A stretch of DNA of 38,936 bases from Desulfobacterales bacterium CG2_30_60_27 (GTDB taxonomy: Bacteria > Desulfobacterota > Desulfobulbia > Desulfobulbales > CG2-30-60-27): contig MNYK01000098.1 of assembly GCA_001873115.1 (NCBI GenBank), positions 1 through 38,936 of the forward strand, read 5' to 3'. The notes beneath the pieces are model-generated. The model was not told the origin of the DNA, ran no database searches, and saw nothing but the letters and a program-made list of their open reading frames with translations. The position numbers and the translations under genes were made by a program. Below are positions 13,214 through 22,900 of the stretch, one piece after another (positions within the stretch are counted from its first letter, which is position 1; every line of letters begins with the position of its first letter).

Positions 13214-15277
13214 CTATTGGTCCGCCTCCCCGTTCTTATCCTCGGGGACGGTCTGACGGAAGGCCTCCAGGGAGACATTGCCAGTCGTCTCCTCGGTCGG
13301 TTCGCCGGTTTCCAGATTCATGGGCTGGATGCTAATGCCTGCCGGTGCCACGAACTCCTCTTTTGGCAGGGCCGTTTCCGCCTGCCCCATGAAATATCGC
13401 CAGACCGGCGCCGCGGCCCGGCCGCCGGTTTCCAGGCGGCCCAGGGATTTTTTCCGGTCAAACCCCATCCACACGCCGGTCACCAGGTTGGGCGTGTAGC
13501 CCACGAACCAGGCATCCATGTTGCTGTCGGTGGTGCCGGTCTTGCCGGCGGCCGCGCTTTGCAGGCCCTGGGCCTGGCGGCCGGTGCCCTCCAGGATGAC
13601 CTTTTCCATGAGATGGGTGACTTGGAAGGCGGCCTGGGGTGAGAGGGCCTGGGTCTGGTTTGGCTGGTTTTCTTCCAGGACATGGTCCTGGGCATCGGTG
13701 ATGGAGTCGATGAACATTGGGGCGATGGCCTTGCCGCCATTGGCGAAACCGGCGTATGCCCCGGTCAGTTCAAGCAGGGAGACCTCGGAGGTGCCCAGGG
13801 CCAGGGAAAGGGTCGGGGTCAGCGGTGACGCGATCCCCAGGCGGCGGGCCAGGGCCACCACCGGCTTGATTCCGACCTGTTGCAACATTTTGATGGTGAC
13901 GATGTTGCGAGAGTGGATCAGCCCGTCACGCAGGGTGGTGGGGCCGTAATGCTCGCCGCTGTAATTTTCCGGCTGCCAGACCTCGCCGGCCTTGGCGCCA
14001 GGCAGGGTCAGTGGTTCGTCCAGGAGGATGGTGCCCGGCGTCATGCCTTGCTCCAAGGCGATTGCGTAAATGAAGGGCTTAAAGGCCGAGCCGGGCTGGC
14101 GCCTGGCCTGCACGGCCCGGTCGAACTGGCTTCCGGAAAAATCAACGCCACCCATGAGGGCGCGGATCTTGCCGCTCCGCGGTTCCAGGGCCACCAGGGC
14201 GGCCTGGGGCAAACCGGTTGACTGGTCGTCCTGGTGCCTTGCCTGCCAGGCCGCAATCCCGTAGCGCATGGCCTGCACGGCCACGGCCTGCATCTCCTGG
14301 TCCAGGGAGGTACGGATGACGAGGCCGCCGGTGGCCAGGAGATCGGCGCCATACTTGTTCTGTACCAGGTTACGTATCTGCTGTAGAAAGTACTGGTGTT
14401 CCGGTTTCCTCGCCAGGGGAGGGCCCCAGAGCAGGGGCTGATTGAAGGCCTTGCGGGCCGCGGTCGGGGTGATATAACCGTCTTCCGCCATGCGGTTTAA
14501 GACATAGGCCTGCCGTTTTTTGGCCAGGTCGAAATGCCTGAAGGGTGCGTATCGGCTGGGTGCCTGCGGCAGGCCGGCCAGCATGGCCATCTCGCCCAGG
14601 GAAAGTTCCCGGGCCGATCGGCCGAAATAGGTGCGGGCCGCGGCCTCGACCCCGTATGCCCCTTCGCCGAAATAGATCTGATTCAGGTAGATGGCCAGGA
14701 TCTCTTTCTTGTCGAAGGCCCGGTCGATGCGATAGGCGAGAATGGCCTCCTTGACCTTGCGGGAATAGGTCTTTTCCGGGGTGAGCAGAAGCGAACGAGC
14801 CACCTGCTGAGTGATGGTGCTGCCGCCTTGGTGGGTATGGTTGCCAGAGGTAAGGTTGTTGACCAGGGCCCGCAGCACCGACCAGGCATCCACGCCGCCG
14901 TGCTGGAAGAAGCGGGCGTCCTCCGCCGCCAGAAAGGCCTTGGGCAGCAGCTCGGGCAGGTCGGCCAGGGTAACCAGATAGCGATTTTCCTGAAAGATCC
15001 GGTCCACCACCGCGCCTTTGCGGTCCAGGACCAGGGTGGTCAGGGGCGGCCGGTAGTCGGACAGGGTGCGAATGCTGGGGATCTGCAGGGAGATGAAGAG
15101 GGCGAGGACCGCGGCGATGCTGGAGGTGAGCAGCCCGCCTATGACCAGGATCAGCACGATAAGCTGGTTCTGGCTCCATATTCTGGGGGGACGGCTGGGC
15201 CGTCTGGCCGGGGTGTCACCGGCCTGGTTATGAGTTTGGCGCGTCACCGTGCAGTGCTGGTCGATAAGTAAGGACAA
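13214..15277 (-). CDS. mrcA: Penicillin-binding protein 1A family (transglycosylase/transpeptidase)
   Basis: AEDARFFQHGGVD, GGSTITQQVARSLLL, RRQPGSAFKPFIYA, AAGKTGTTDSNMDAWFVGYTP. Confidence 0.95.
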   Translation of the reverse strand: MSLLIDQHCTVTRQTHNQAGDTPARRPSRPPRIWSQNQLIVLILVIGGLLTSSIAAVLALFISLQIPSIRTLSDYRPPLTTLVLDRKGAVVDRIFQENRYLVTLADLPELLPKAFLAAEDARFFQHGGVDAWSVLRALVNNLTSGNHTHQGGSTITQQVARSLLLTPEKTYSRKVKEAILAYRIDRAFDKKEILAIYLNQIYFGEGAYGVEAAARTYFGRSARELSLGEMAMLAGLPQAPSRYAPFRHFDLAKKRQAYVLNRMAEDGYITPTAARKAFNQPLLWGPPLARKPEHQYFLQQIRNLVQNKYGADLLATGGLVIRTSLDQEMQAVAVQAMRYGIAAWQARHQDDQSTGLPQAALVALEPRSGKIRALMGGVDFSGSQFDRAVQARRQPGSAFKPFIYAIALEQGMTPGTILLDEPLTLPGAKAGEVWQPENYSGEHYGPTTLRDGLIHSRNIVTIKMLQQVGIKPVVALARRLGIASPLTPTLSLALGTSEVSLLELTGAYAGFANGGKAIAPMFIDSITDAQDHVLEENQPNQTQALSPQAAFQVTHLMEKVILEGTGRQAQGLQSAAAGKTGTTDSNMDAWFVGYTPNLVTGVWMGFDRKKSLGRLETGGRAAAPVWRYFMGQAETALPKEEFVAPAGISIQPMNLETGEPTEETTGNVSLEAFRQTVPEDKNGEADQ

Positions 15278-15280
15278 AAA

Positions 15281-15312
15281 CGAAAGGGCTGCTCAGGAGA
15301 GCAGCCCTTTCG
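15281..15312 (-). terminator. Rho-independent terminator downstream of the cytochrome c gene
   Basis: CGAAAGGGCTGCT-CAGGAG-AGCAGCCCTTTCG; the minus-strand copy is followed by TTTTTGTCC. Confidence 0.85.
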
Positions 15313-15349
15313 TAGTTTATCCAGTAATCGCCGGACAAGTCTGGCGTGC

Positions 15350-15751
15350 TTACTTCTTGGGATGGCAGCCATCACACTTGGTGGTCGGGCCATTCTTGCC
15401 GTTGAAACCGGCTTTATGGCAGCCCTTGCAACGCTCGTGGCCGATCAGCATGAAACTGTTGAGCTTGGCGTTGGCCATCTTGTCGTTGTGGCAGGTTTCG
15501 CACTTGGCCGGGGCCTGGCCCTCGGGCAGAGGGGCTTGCTTGCCATCGGCGCCCGCAATGTGATGGCACTGGGCGCACTTGATCCCCATGTCTTGATGCT
15601 TTTTGTGCGGGAAGACCGCAGGCTTCTTGGCCGCGGCCGTTTGGAGGGTGATCGTCTCGGGACCATTGCCAGCGGCCATGGCGGCGCCGGTAAAGGCAAA
15701 GGTCATCATGCAGGACAGTGCAGCAGCGAAAAACACAGATTTTTTCAACAT
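15350..15751 (-). CDS. Tetraheme class III cytochrome c (cytochrome c3 family), periplasmic
   Basis: Signal peptide MLKKSVFFAAALSCMMTFAFTGAAMA; CAQCH, CETCH, CKGCH, CDGCH; start set at internal Met of the 167-aa ORF. Confidence 0.93.
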   Translation of the reverse strand: MLKKSVFFAAALSCMMTFAFTGAAMAAGNGPETITLQTAAAKKPAVFPHKKHQDMGIKCAQCHHIAGADGKQAPLPEGQAPAKCETCHNDKMANAKLNSFMLIGHERCKGCHKAGFNGKNGPTTKCDGCHPKK

Positions 15752-15874
15752 ACCTTTCTCCCTTTTGCAGATTACGAAATAAACACGATCAGTCCCAGGA
15801 AGGGACATTCCACAAATTGATGCTTTTATAGCCCCCCTGCCAGCCAATGTCAAGCAGGAAGAACAGGCTGAAAA

Positions 15875-16732
15875 TCATCTGCCGCCGTAACTGTGCAGGC
15901 CGGAGAGCAGAAAGTTTACCCCATAGTAAGTGAAGACCACCGACAGCAGACCGATGATCGCCAGCCAGGCGATGCGTTTACCGCCCCAGCCTTTGGTAAA
16001 GCGGGCGTGCAGGGTGGCGCCGTAGATGAACCAGGTGATGATGCTCCAGGTCTCCTTGGGATCCCAGCTCCAGTAAGTGCCCCAGGCCGAATTGGCCCAG
16101 ATGGCGCCGGTGATGATGCCGGCCGACAGCCAGAGGAAACCGAAGAGGATGGTCTTGTGGGTGAGGTCGTCGATCTGTCTGAGAGCGGGCAGAGACTCCA
16201 GCAGCCCGCCGGTTGCCCGGCCGCCGACTTTTTCCTGGGAGCGTGCTTTCATCAGATACATGATGCCCAGGCCACAGGCCACGGCAAAGGCGGCGTAGCC
16301 GATGAAGCAGGCGATGACATGGGCGATGAGCCAGTTGGACTGCAGGGCCGGGATCAGCGGGGTGATCTCCCGGCTGAACTCCGTGGCATAGGAGCCGTAA
16401 GCCATGCCCAGGAAGGCGAAGGGCATTACAAAGGCACCAATCATCCGGTTTTTGAATCTGAATTCGATGAACAGGTAAAGGACGATGATGCTCCAGGCGA
16501 AAAAAATCAAAGATTCGTACATGTTGGAGAGCGGCGCATGGCCGATGCCCATGCGGTAGGACTCCATCCAGCGCAGGATGATGCCGGCGGTCTCGGTCAG
16601 CAGTCCGACGATGGTCAGCGCCGTGGCCGCCACCCCCAGGCCTTGTACCCGAAAGATGAACAGCCCGATATAGAGGGCCGAGGCGGCCAGGAGGATGAAG
16701 GTGGTTATGCCAAGGAGTTGTGAGCTGTCCAT
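15875..16732 (-). CDS. ccsA: Cytochrome c biogenesis protein CcsA/CcsB (ResC) family
   Basis: Multi-TM protein; WAYKEG-type motif region WGTYWSWDPKETWSIITWFIY; start set at MDSSQLLG. Confidence 0.93.
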   Translation of the reverse strand: MDSSQLLGITTFILLAASALYIGLFIFRVQGLGVAATALTIVGLLTETAGIILRWMESYRMGIGHAPLSNMYESLIFFAWSIIVLYLFIEFRFKNRMIGAFVMPFAFLGMAYGSYATEFSREITPLIPALQSNWLIAHVIACFIGYAAFAVACGLGIMYLMKARSQEKVGGRATGGLLESLPALRQIDDLTHKTILFGFLWLSAGIITGAIWANSAWGTYWSWDPKETWSIITWFIYGATLHARFTKGWGGKRIAWLAIIGLLSVVFTYYGVNFLLSGLHSYGGR

Positions 16733-16736
16733 GATA

Positions 16737-18083
16737 TCACCCTTGTGACGTGAACTGTGCGTGGTTGGCGAAACGGGCGATGAGGGCGTTGAAGTCCTTT
16801 TCAAAGCCGAGTTTGTTCTTGTTGGCGCCGCCGCAGACCAGCACTTTGGTCCGGTCGTGCTCCGTGGTCACCAGTATCCAAATGCGGCGGTGGGAAAGAA
16901 AGAAGGCCACCGTGATGCCGGTAAGCATGAGGCCGCAACCGATATAGACCCACCAGACGCCAGGGTCCTTGGCCACCTGGAGGCCGGTGGCGAAATGCTG
17001 GGTAAGGGTGAAGTCGTAGGTCGCGCCGGGTCGTTCGATCTTGGCGGTGGCCCCTAAATCCATCCAGAACTCCGAGGGCGTTTCAGGGCCGTCGGTGAAC
17101 CAGATCTTAAAACGGTAGCCGGTTTTGTTGGCGGTCTCTTCAAAATAGACCACACCGAAGCGCACCCCCTCGCCGGGCCATGAAACCTCGGTGCGTGGTT
17201 TCATGGGCAGGCCGGTGGAAACTCCGGTACGGGTGTTTTTGAGTTGGGCGAAGAGCTGGCCTTCAATGGGCTGGTAACTGGCCTGATAAAAGGTCAGCCC
17301 TTGGAAGGACAGGGGATCGTTGACCACGATGGATTTCCTGAGCAGCTCGGTTTTGTCCTTCAGGATGGTAAGCTCGGAGCGGAATTCCTTGGGTGATCCG
17401 GTGTCGTAGAGGGTCAGGGTGAACTGCTCGCAGCGCAGGTCGAAGCCCAGGGGAATTGTCCGGTTGCCGCCGGTTTCATAGACGTGGTCGGTGGTCGCGC
17501 CGGCCGGCAGCATGACAAAGGCCTTGAAGCCGTAAAGCGTGCCGATGATGGCGCCGATAAAGATAATCAGGATGCTGGTGTGCACGGCGTAGACGCCGAA
17601 TCTGGTCCACGCCCCCTTCTGGGTGAAAAGCAGGGTCTCGGTGTTGGTGGACTTTTCCCGAATCCGACGGCTGGTCTTGGCGAGCAAGGCGCGGGCCGCG
17701 GCCGCCGCCTCGCCGACCGGACCGTTGAAGACAAAGGTGCGGCCGGGAGTCATCTTGTTAAGCCTGGTGGCAGGGGTCTCCAGGTTGTCCTGCATCACGG
17801 TCTGCCAGACGTGGGGCAGGCGTTTCAGGGTGCAGACCACGAGGTTGATCGAGAGCAAAGCGAGCAGGCTCAGGAACCACCAGGAGTGATACATGTCGGT
17901 GATGTTCAGGGCATGGAAGATCGTACTCCATTTCTCGCCATAAAATTGGATGTATTTGTCTGGCGTCTCGTTCTGGGGGATTACCGTGCCAATGATGGAG
18001 GTGACGGCCAGGATGAACAGGACAAAGAGGGCCAGGCTCACCGAGGCAAAAAAGGCGATGATGGGGTTGTCTTTCTGTTTCAT
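16737..18083 (-). CDS. resB: ResB-like cytochrome c biogenesis protein
   Basis: FFASVSLALFVLFILAVTSIIGTVIPQ, FQGLTFYQASYQP, immediately upstream of ccsA. Confidence 0.92.
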   Translation of the reverse strand: MKQKDNPIIAFFASVSLALFVLFILAVTSIIGTVIPQNETPDKYIQFYGEKWSTIFHALNITDMYHSWWFLSLLALLSINLVVCTLKRLPHVWQTVMQDNLETPATRLNKMTPGRTFVFNGPVGEAAAAARALLAKTSRRIREKSTNTETLLFTQKGAWTRFGVYAVHTSILIIFIGAIIGTLYGFKAFVMLPAGATTDHVYETGGNRTIPLGFDLRCEQFTLTLYDTGSPKEFRSELTILKDKTELLRKSIVVNDPLSFQGLTFYQASYQPIEGQLFAQLKNTRTGVSTGLPMKPRTEVSWPGEGVRFGVVYFEETANKTGYRFKIWFTDGPETPSEFWMDLGATAKIERPGATYDFTLTQHFATGLQVAKDPGVWWVYIGCGLMLTGITVAFFLSHRRIWILVTTEHDRTKVLVCGGANKNKLGFEKDFNALIARFANHAQFTSQG

Positions 18084-18244
18084 GCCAATGGGTACGTTCG
18101 GGTGATGGGAAACCTTGGAAAAGCGGGGCGACCCAGGGAAAATACGAATGCAAGCGATACCATCCTTTGTGGTACAAAGTCAATTAAAAATGGTGATCCG
18201 GCGCGGGTCACGGCCTGGACCAGGAGATTTCGGTAATAAAATGC

Positions 18245-18273
18245 TTGCCCCGGGCCAAGAGAAAAGGTATAAA
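18245..18273 (+). promoter_or_regulatory. Candidate sigma70 promoter for rpmB (TTGCCC-N17-TATAAA)
   Basis: Spacing read directly; ~45 bp upstream of the rpmB start. Confidence 0.55.
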
Positions 18274-18317
18274 AGCGGATTCTTTTAGTTTCGCAGCCAG
18301 AAAGGAGAACTGTCATC

Positions 18318-18527
18318 ATGGCCAAAGTGTGCGATATATGTGGCAAGGGGCCGGTAACCGGCAATAACGTCAGCCATGCCCACAATAAGAACCGCCGCCG
18401 GTGGTTGCCTAATCTGCAGAAGGTGAGAATGGCCGGGTCTGGCGGCAATGGCATGTCGGTGCGGGTTTGCACCCGCTGCATTCGCTCCGGCGCCGTGATC
18501 AAGCCTGCGGTCAAGGGTGTTTCCTGA
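18318..18527 (+). CDS. rpmB: 50S ribosomal protein L28
   Basis: [37 protein letters not shown]. Confidence 0.97.
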   Translation: MAKVCDICGKGPVTGNNVSHAHNKNRRRWLPNLQKVRMAGSGGNGMSVRVCTRCIRSGAVIKPAVKGVS

Positions 18528-18619
18528 GCGGGTGCCGTCTAGTAGCATGGAAGATTATGCGCTTCGCATTGATATGGCCGGGTCAGGTGGTTTTGTGCCG
18601 TAACTCGACGTGATATTGC

Positions 18620-18670
18620 AGGGTGCGCCGTGCGCCCCAATTATGCTTGCTGGTGCGCACGGCGCACCCT
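18620..18670. repeat. Intergenic inverted repeat AGGGTGCGCCGTGCGC ... GCGCACGGCGCACCCT; an arm-like half copy occurs at 7601-7614
   Basis: 16-bp perfect inverted repeat with 19-nt loop. Confidence 0.85.
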
Positions 18671-18810
18671 ACTGAGTGGCAAACACATGAGCCGGGGATG
18701 AGGGCACACATCGAGATAAGCCGCTCCTTCCTGAAACGACTTTATCCGCTACTATAAGCGTTATAAGGCACTACGGGGGGTGGCTCCGCCCCATCCCGTC
18801 CGGACCTCCG

Positions 18811-20991
18811 TTACTTCCTCTCTACCGTAATCACCTCTTCCAACTGCCGCAGTTGTTGCAGAAGGCTGTTGAGGTGTTTCAGATCCTCCACCTCCACGTC
18901 CATGGTCAGCTTGGCCAGATGTTCTTCCGTGGAGGTGGCCTCCAAGTGAATGATATTGGCGTCGTTGGTGCTGATCGCCTTGGAAACCGAGGCGATCAAC
19001 CCCTTCTTGTCGTTGGCGGTGATGTGGATCTGCGACCGGTGCACGGCACGCGTCGCGCTGGTCCAGTTGACCTCGACATGGCGCCGGGGGTCGGTGGCCA
19101 GGAAGTTGGGGCAATTAACCTTGTGGATGGAGATGCCCCGGCCGGCGGTGATGAACCCCATGATGTCATCGCCTGGTACCGGCATGCAACACCGGCTGAT
19201 CTTCACCAGGATATCGCCGATGCCGTCGATGGTGATGCCCCCGTCCTTCGCCGGTTTTTGGGGTGCGGCCGGTTTTGCCGGCTCCCCCGTCAGCTTCTCT
19301 TCCTCCCTGGGCTCCTCGGGGCGCAGGGCCTCGATTATGGCCTGGGTGGTGATCTTGCCGTAGGCCGCCTTCCTTAAGAGTTCCTCCAGCGTGCTGCAAC
19401 CAAGCGTCTTCAAAGTTTCCTGAAAATGCCCGGACCGGCTCTCCTTTTTCAGGCTGATGCCGTGCTTGCGAAGTTCGCGCTCGACCAGTTCGCGGCCCAG
19501 TTCCAGGCTGCGTTCCTTTTCCTCGCGGTTCAGCCAGTTACGGATGTGGCTGCGGGCCCGGCTGGTTTTGATGATGGAAAGCCAGGCGCGGCTTGGTTGC
19601 TGCTTGGCCGAGGTGATGATTTCCACCAGGTCGCCATTCTGGAGCGCATGACGCAGGGGGACGATGCGGCCGTTGACCTTGGCGCCGACGCAGTGGTCTC
19701 CCACCTTGCTGTGAATGCTGTAAGCGAAATCCAGGGGCGTGGCGTCCAGGGGCAGTTCCTTTACCTCGCCGCCCGGGGTGAGCACATACACCTGGGCGCT
19801 GCGCACCTCGGTCTTGACCGCCTCGAGAAATTCCCGCGGATCCTTTAGATCCTTGAGTTCCTGGATGAGCTGCTTTAGCCACTGGAAGAGGTGGGCGTCC
19901 TTCTGGCTAACGGCCCGGCCTTCCTTGTAGGCCCAATGAGCGGCGATGCCCTCCTTGGCCACCTGGTCCATCTCCTCGGTACGGATCTGGATCTCCATGA
20001 ATTCGCCGTCCGGCCCCACCACCGAGGTGTGGAGCGACTGGTACATGTTGGACTTGGGCGTGCTGATAAAATCCTTGAACCGGCCGCTCACCGGCGCCCA
20101 CAGGGAGTGGACCAGGCCCAGCACCTCGTAGCACTCGCCCATGGTTTGAACGATGATGCGGAAGGCCACCTTGTCGTAGACCTTTTCCAGGGGGATCTTC
20201 TGGGCGAGGAGTTTTCGGTGGATGGAGTAAAGATGCTTGGGCCGGCCGAGAATATGAAAATCATGCAGCCCGTGGGCCGTGAGCTTTTCGGAGAGCAGCT
20301 TTTTGATCCGGTCCACATAGATCTGGCGCTCGGCCACCGAGGTCTTGATTTTGGTGGCCAGTTCCCGGTATTCCGTCGGGTTGATGAAGGAAAAGGCCAG
20401 ATCCTCCAGCTCCCGCTTGAGCCAGTCGATACCCAGGCGGCTGGCCAGGGGGGCATAGAGGTCCATGGTTTCCCGGGAAACCTCGGCCTGGCGGTGGGCG
20501 GGCAGATACTGCAGGGTCTGCATGTCGTGCCGCCGGTCGGCCAGTTTTACCAGCAGCACCCGGATATCGGCGCTCATGGCCAGAAACATCTTGCGGACGT
20601 TTTCCGCCTGCAGGGCCATGCGACTGTTGAAGGTGACGTTGGTGATCTTGGTGTTGCCGTTGATAATGGCGACCACGTCGGCGCCGAAGAGCTCCTCCAT
20701 TTCCTCCTTGGAGGAGGAGCCGGCCGAATGTTCCTTCAGGGTGCCGTGCAGCAGGCCGGCGGTGATGGTGGGCAGGTCGAGCCGCATGGTGGCCAGGGTG
20801 AGCCCCACGGCCAGCAGATGCGACATATAGGAGTGGCCGGAGATGCGCTTCTTGTCGGCATGCACCTTTTTGGCATAGGCATACGCCTTGTCAAGCACGG
20901 TGAGGTCCTCGCCGGGCATATACTCATGCACCCGGTCGATGATCTGCTGCAAGGTGACGTGGTGGGCGTCCGGCAAGGTGTCGGGGAGCAT
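18811..20991 (-). CDS. relA: Bifunctional (p)ppGpp synthetase/hydrolase RelA/SpoT
   Basis: HD region, RelA/SpoT synthetase region, TGS (VYVLTPGGEVKELPLDATPLDFAYSIHSKVGDHCVGAKVNGRIVPL), ACT; start set at MLPDTLPDAHH. Confidence 0.95.
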   Translation of the reverse strand: MLPDTLPDAHHVTLQQIIDRVHEYMPGEDLTVLDKAYAYAKKVHADKKRISGHSYMSHLLAVGLTLATMRLDLPTITAGLLHGTLKEHSAGSSSKEEMEELFGADVVAIINGNTKITNVTFNSRMALQAENVRKMFLAMSADIRVLLVKLADRRHDMQTLQYLPAHRQAEVSRETMDLYAPLASRLGIDWLKRELEDLAFSFINPTEYRELATKIKTSVAERQIYVDRIKKLLSEKLTAHGLHDFHILGRPKHLYSIHRKLLAQKIPLEKVYDKVAFRIIVQTMGECYEVLGLVHSLWAPVSGRFKDFISTPKSNMYQSLHTSVVGPDGEFMEIQIRTEEMDQVAKEGIAAHWAYKEGRAVSQKDAHLFQWLKQLIQELKDLKDPREFLEAVKTEVRSAQVYVLTPGGEVKELPLDATPLDFAYSIHSKVGDHCVGAKVNGRIVPLRHALQNGDLVEIITSAKQQPSRAWLSIIKTSRARSHIRNWLNREEKERSLELGRELVERELRKHGISLKKESRSGHFQETLKTLGCSTLEELLRKAAYGKITTQAIIEALRPEEPREEEKLTGEPAKPAAPQKPAKDGGITIDGIGDILVKISRCCMPVPGDDIMGFITAGRGISIHKVNCPNFLATDPRRHVEVNWTSATRAVHRSQIHITANDKKGLIASVSKAISTNDANIIHLEATSTEEHLAKLTMDVEVEDLKHLNSLLQQLRQLEEVITVERK

Positions 20992-21001
20992 GGGCCAGTC
21001 C

Positions 21002-22729
21002 TTAGCCCTTGGTGGCGCCGGCCATGAGACGGTCGAGCATGGCCGCCAGGGCGTCGGCTGCCCCGGCCATGGGCAGGGCCTCGGTCGCGCCGCTGCCGCG
21101 GTGTTTGATTTCCACCTCGCCCGCCTCAATAAAGCGCTTGCCCACCATGACCCGCAGGGGGATGCCGATGAGGTCCGCGTCCTTGAACTTTATGCCGGGC
21201 CGTTCGTTGCGGTCGTCGTAGAGGGTCTCGATGCCGCGCTTCATTAATTCCTCGTAAAGGGTATCCGCTGCCTTGGTCACTTCGGCATCCTTCACCGAGA
21301 GGGAGAGCAGGATCACCTGGAAGGGCGCGATCGGCAGCGGGAAGATGATGCCGTTGTCGTCGTGGTTTTGTTCGATGGCCGCCGCTATGCAGCGGGACAC
21401 GCCAATCCCGTAGCAGCCCATGACAAATGGTTGCCTTTTGCCCTGGTCGTCCAAAAAGGTGGCCTGCAGGGCCTCGCTGTAACTGGTGCCCAGCTTGAAG
21501 ATGTGACCTACCTCGATGCCGCGGGGCAGTTCGAGCCGGCCGTGGCAATGCGGGCAAGGGTCGGCGGCGGTGGCCATGCGGAGGTCGCCCGCAAGGGCGA
21601 CAGGGAAATCCCGCCCCTGGTTCACATTTTTAAGATGAACGCCATCCTGGTTGGCGCCGGTCACCATGTTCGCCATGGCCATGACTTGGTGGTCGGCCAC
21701 CACCGGCATGGTGAGACCCATGGGCCCAAGTGAGCCGGGGGCCAGGCCGCAGACCTTGCGTACCGTATCCTCGCTGGCCAGCTCGACATCCACGGCGCCC
21801 ATAAGGTTCTTGAGCTTCACGGGCTGCACCTCGTGATCGCCGCGCACCAAGGCGGCCACCGGTTTGCCGTCGGCCAGGTAGATCATGGTCTTAACGAGTT
21901 GGTCCGGGGTGATGCCCAGAAAGGTGGTGACCTCGTCAACCGTCTTTTTACCCGGGGTGGCGATCCTCTCCAGTTCCAGCGGCGCCGGCTTTGCAGCGGT
22001 AAGTGCAGGGGCCGGGCAGGCGGCCTTTTCCATGTTGGCGGCATAGTCGCAGGCCGTGCAGACCACAATGGTGTCCTCGCCGGTGGCGGCCAGCACCATG
22101 AATTCGTGGGAAAAGTTGCCGCCGATGGTGCCGGTGTCGGCCTCCACGGCCCGGCAGGAGAGGCCGCAGCGGGCAAAGATGCGGCTGTAGGTCTCCTTCA
22201 TTTTATTATAGGTGACCCCGGCCGCCGCCTCGCTGGCGTCAAAGGAGTAGCCGTCCTTCATGACGAACTCGCGGCCCCGCATGAGGCCGAAGCGCGGTCT
22301 GATCTCATCCCTGAACTTGGTCTGGATCTGGTAGAGGTTCAGGGGCAGATCCTTGTAGGAGTGGACGTTCATGCGCACCAGGTCGGTAATCACCTCTTCG
22401 TGGGTGGGCCCCAGGCAACTCTCGCGCTGGTGGCGGTCCACGAAGCGCAGCAGTTCGGGTCCGTACTTTTCCCAGCGCCCCGATTCCTTCCACAGGTCGG
22501 CGGGCTGCACCATGGGCAGCAGCAACTCTTGGGCGCCGGCCCGGTTCATCTCCTGGCGGACAATTGCTTCGATCTTGCGCAGGGTCCGAAGCCCCAGCGG
22601 CAGGTAAGCGTAGACCCCGGCGGTGAGCTTGCGGATAAAGCCGGCCCGCAGCAGGAGTTGGTGGCTGGCGATTTCGGCCTCGGCCGGCGTCTCCTTCAGG
22701 GTGGGGAGAAGCAGTTGTGAGTAGCGCAT
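21002..22729 (-). CDS. proS: Prolyl-tRNA synthetase
   Basis: MRYSQLLLPTLKETPAEAEIASHQLLLRAGFIRKLTAGVYAYLPLGLRTL; YbaK-like insertion domain; GCYGIGVSRCIAAAIEQ. Confidence 0.97.
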   Translation of the reverse strand: MRYSQLLLPTLKETPAEAEIASHQLLLRAGFIRKLTAGVYAYLPLGLRTLRKIEAIVRQEMNRAGAQELLLPMVQPADLWKESGRWEKYGPELLRFVDRHQRESCLGPTHEEVITDLVRMNVHSYKDLPLNLYQIQTKFRDEIRPRFGLMRGREFVMKDGYSFDASEAAAGVTYNKMKETYSRIFARCGLSCRAVEADTGTIGGNFSHEFMVLAATGEDTIVVCTACDYAANMEKAACPAPALTAAKPAPLELERIATPGKKTVDEVTTFLGITPDQLVKTMIYLADGKPVAALVRGDHEVQPVKLKNLMGAVDVELASEDTVRKVCGLAPGSLGPMGLTMPVVADHQVMAMANMVTGANQDGVHLKNVNQGRDFPVALAGDLRMATAADPCPHCHGRLELPRGIEVGHIFKLGTSYSEALQATFLDDQGKRQPFVMGCYGIGVSRCIAAAIEQNHDDNGIIFPLPIAPFQVILLSLSVKDAEVTKAADTLYEELMKRGIETLYDDRNERPGIKFKDADLIGIPLRVMVGKRFIEAGEVEIKHRGSGATEALPMAGAADALAAMLDRLMAGATKG

Positions 22730-22758
22730 GGTGAGTTCCTTTTTAGCTGAAAGCGGAT

Positions 22759-22900
22759 TGAGCTGAAAGGTGAAAGCTCAAAGCTGAAAGTCTATGGTAC
22801 TTGGACGTTTAGGTTTACGGGCAAAATATACGCAAGAACCGTAAAATGGTCTTTTTTTACCTTGAGCTTTGAGCTTTCAGCTTTGAGCTTTCAGCTTTGT
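22759..22900. repeat. Inverted arrays of AGCTGAAAG/AGCTCAAAG-type short repeats flanking the proS-ispG gap
   Basis: AGCTGAAAGGTGAAAGCTCAAAGCTGAAAG near 22760 and its inverse CCTTGAGCTTTGAGCTTTCAGCTTTGAGCTTTCAGCTTTG near 22860; a related array lies near 4496-4530. Confidence 0.8.

Noticed and set aside
21833-22720. 295-aa + strand ORF antisense to proS
   Set aside because: Shadow of a strongly supported ProS coding sequence.
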